Shown: positions 6,373-7,774 of the stretch, piece after piece
Layout of the letters: every line of letters begins with the position of its first letter
Position numbering within the stretch: position 1 is the stretch's first letter
From: Desulfuromonadaceae bacterium
GTDB taxonomy: Bacteria; Desulfobacterota; Desulfuromonadia; Desulfuromonadales; SZUA-401
Direction of reading: 5' to 3'
DNA length: 7,774 bases
NCBI GenBank assembly: GCA_003246035.1
Contig: QKBP01000039.1
Coordinates: 1-7,774 of the forward strand
Notes under the pieces: model-generated
Database searches by the model: none
Seen by the model: only the letters and a program-made list of their open reading frames with translations
What the model was told of the DNA's origin: nothing
Program-made: the position numbers and the translations under genes

Positions 6373-6990
6373 TTATTGACCGAAGCCCTTGGGAGGTTGA
6401 CCGCTCACCGGCGGATGGCCTTCAAGGAACTCGACTTCGGAGCGGACCTGGCTGGCCATCGGTTCGGGTGGATTGAGCGCCAGCAGCTTCTTCCAGGCCG
6501 CAATCGCCTTGTCAAACTCGTTGAGATCGTAGCGGTAGACGATCCCCTCGTTGAACAGCGACTGGGCGTGGCGCGGATCGAGCTGGTTGGCCTTCTGGAA
6601 GTTCTCGATGGCCCGGTCGAACCAGCCGAGACGCCGGAACATGACGCCCTGGTCGGTCAGCACGTTGGGGTCGTTGGCGTCGATCGCCAGCGCCTTGTCG
6701 TAGGCCTCGACCGCCTTCATCGGCTGATCGGTATCGAAGTAGGCGTGGCCGAGCTGGACCCAGGTATTGCGGTTGCCCGGGTCGGCGGCCGCTACCTGCT
6801 CGAGGGTGGCGATCTTCTGCTTGAGGTTGACCGCCGCGGCCGGAGGGGCCTGAGAGGAGGGAGCGGTGGCGACCGGAGCGCTGCTCCCACCGGAGAAGAA
6901 CATGCTCCCCAGGACACCGACCAGCAGGCCGATGATGAAGGCCATCACCAGCAGCAAGAGATTTTCGTTACCTTTTTTCGCTTCTTCCAT
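6373..6990 (-). CDS. Membrane-anchored tetratricopeptide repeat protein
   Basis: A 205-residue protein with a short charged N-terminus (MEEAKKGNEN), one transmembrane helix at about 10-32, a Pro/Ala/Ser-rich linker (about 33-54), then helical repeats. Three full 34-residue TPRs are visible at about 74-107, 108-141 and 142-175, each with the expected small and aromatic positions (WVQLGHAYFDTDQPMKAVEA, QGVMFRRLGWFDRAIENFQK, NEGIVYRYDLNEFDKAIAAW), preceded by a partial repeat (about 57-72). The C-terminal tail is Pro/Gly rich. The likely topology is cytoplasmic N-terminus with the TPRs in the periplasm, serving as a protein-protein interaction platform; partners are unknown. It sits 15 nt after secF, so a link with export or assembly of envelope proteins is possible but rests on position only. 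The start has a GGGAG ribosome site six bases upstream. Confidence 0.88.
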   Translation of the reverse strand: MEEAKKGNENLLLLVMAFIIGLLVGVLGSMFFSGGSSAPVATAPSSQAPPAAAVNLKQKIATLEQVAAADPGNRNTWVQLGHAYFDTDQPMKAVEAYDKALAIDANDPNVLTDQGVMFRRLGWFDRAIENFQKANQLDPRHAQSLFNEGIVYRYDLNEFDKAIAAWKKLLALNPPEPMASQVRSEVEFLEGHPPVSGQPPKGFGQ

Positions 6991-6996
6991 CGTTGA

Positions 6997-7001
6997 CTCC
7001 C
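6997..7001 (-). promoter_or_regulatory. Ribosome binding site of the TPR gene
   Basis: GGGAG on the minus strand, six bases before the ATG at 6990, located in the 15 nt gap after the secF stop. It supports independent initiation on a shared secF-TPR transcript. Confidence 0.7.
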
Positions 7002-7005
7002 GTTG

Positions 7006-7774
7006 TTACCCCGCAGCGACAGCGCTGCGGCGACGGTCCCAGTAAAGCACGAACGCGCTGGCGACAAAAATCGTCGAGTAGGTCCCGACCACGATGCCGA
7101 CGATCAGCGCGAAGGCGAAGTTGTGGATCACCCCGCCGCCGAGAATGAAAAGGGCCAGAACGACCAACAGGGTGGTCCCCGAGGTCAGCAGGGTCCGCGA
7201 GAGGGTCTCGTTGATGCTGCGATTGACCAGCTGCGGGAAGCTCTCCTTGGCCACCTTGCCGGTGTTCTCGCGAATCCGGTCGAAGATGATGATGGTATCG
7301 TTGAGTGAATAGCCGATAATCGCCAGAAACGCGGCAATGATCGGCAGGTCGATCTCACGACCGGTCAGCGAGAAGGCGCCGAGGGTGACGAGCACGTCGT
7401 GACAGAGGGCGAGGATCGCCCCGACCGCGTAGCGGAATTCGAAGCGCCAGGTGACGTAGATCAGGATCCCGATCATGGCGTACAGGATCGCCATCATCCC
7501 CTTGTAGCGCAGGTCCTTGCCGACCTGGGGGCCGACCATCTCGACCCGGCGGATGTCGACGTTGCCGGCCCCGTAGGCCGCGCCGAGGGTCTCTTCGACC
7601 GAACGGGAGATCGCGGCGAGTTGCTCCTCCTCCCCCTGGACGCGAACCAGAAACTCGTTCGGTTCGTCGCCGAAGGTCTGCACCACCAGCGAACCGAGGT
7701 CGAGGCTTGCCAGCTTCTCCTTGACCTCGGCGGCCGAGGTGTCCTGTTTAAACTGCACCTGAATCAGGGTGCCG
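7006..7774 (-). CDS. secF: Protein translocase subunit SecF, C-terminal part
   Basis: About 255 residues are visible. The frame is open through the right edge, reading GTLIQVQFKQDTS, which matches the region just after the first transmembrane helix of SecF; the GTG at 7758 is an internal Val codon, not the start. Roughly 45-50 N-terminal residues, including helix 1, are missing. The visible part holds the periplasmic P1 domain (first 85 or so residues) followed by five transmembrane helices. The family signature GYSLNDTIIIFDRIREN and the preceding LCHDVLVTLGAFSL are intact, as is the final VGTYSTIFVASAFVLYW helix. With SecD it forms the proton-driven inner-membrane complex that assists late stages of Sec-dependent export. 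A secD gene is expected just beyond the right edge. The stop lies 15 nt before the TPR gene. Confidence 0.96.
   Translation of the reverse strand, partial: GTLIQVQFKQDTSAAEVKEKLASLDLGSLVVQTFGDEPNEFLVRVQGEEEQLAAISRSVEETLGAAYGAGNVDIRRVEMVGPQVGKDLRYKGMMAILYAMIGILIYVTWRFEFRYAVGAILALCHDVLVTLGAFSLTGREIDLPIIAAFLAIIGYSLNDTIIIFDRIRENTGKVAKESFPQLVNRSINETLSRTLLTSGTTLLVVLALFILGGGVIHNFAFALIVGIVVGTYSTIFVASAFVLYWDRRRSAVAAG

Noticed and set aside
5481..6476. Plus-strand open frame of 331 codons opposite the lipoprotein and TPR genes
   Set aside because: It spans two minus-strand genes with good motifs and has no domain of its own; treated as a compositional artefact.
6971..6983. A6G run near the TPR gene start as a programmed frameshift site
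   Set aside because: The codons read GCG AAA AAA GGT, so the heptamer is not in the frame needed for classical -1 slippage, and no overlapping frame would give a meaningful product.
7006..7758. SecF starting at the GTG at 7758
   Set aside because: The frame continues upstream to the window edge with SecF-typical residues GTLIQ, so the GTG is an internal valine codon.

Overview
This window is a compact, GC-rich block (roughly two-thirds G+C by eye) in which every supportable gene lies on the minus strand. The gene set and protein style suggest a Gram-negative bacterium of the Desulfuromonadales/Geobacter type: SecF, a membrane-anchored TPR protein, a NosD-like beta-helix lipoprotein, RecJ, a GGEEF cyclase with a lysine-rich insert, and a stand-alone BioD-like/DRTGG protein. 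That placement is inference from protein character; no rRNA or other lineage marker is present.

In transcription order (high to low coordinates) the layout is: the 3' part of secF (cut by the right edge); a small single-pass TPR protein; a short gap with a GC-rich hairpin; a predicted lipoprotein with a right-handed beta-helix; recJ (13 nt overlap); a membrane diguanylate cyclase (TGATG overlap with recJ); an MFS transporter (5 nt gap); a BioD-like/DRTGG P-loop protein (37 nt gap); and the first 23 codons of a tautomerase-like protein (cut by the left edge). The longest non-coding stretch is 49 bases, so the window is essentially all coding and looks like one operon, or two divided at the hairpin at 6336-6361.

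The genes do not form one obvious pathway. SecF belongs to protein export, and the TPR protein and lipoprotein are envelope proteins that would depend on export. RecJ is a housekeeping repair nuclease. The cyclase adds c-di-GMP signalling, the transporter moves an unidentified organic solute, and the last two genes are poorly characterised metabolic or regulatory proteins. Tight packing with overlapping stops and starts implies translational coupling more than shared biochemistry.

I found no RNA gene, mobile element, CRISPR array, phage gene or large repeat. Nothing here looks like a new multi-gene system. The points worth checking are modest: a possible internal terminator or attenuator, a cyclase without the product-inhibition site but with a basic insert inside its catalytic domain, eight-base G tracts in two genes, and several genes whose starts lack a visible ribosome binding site.
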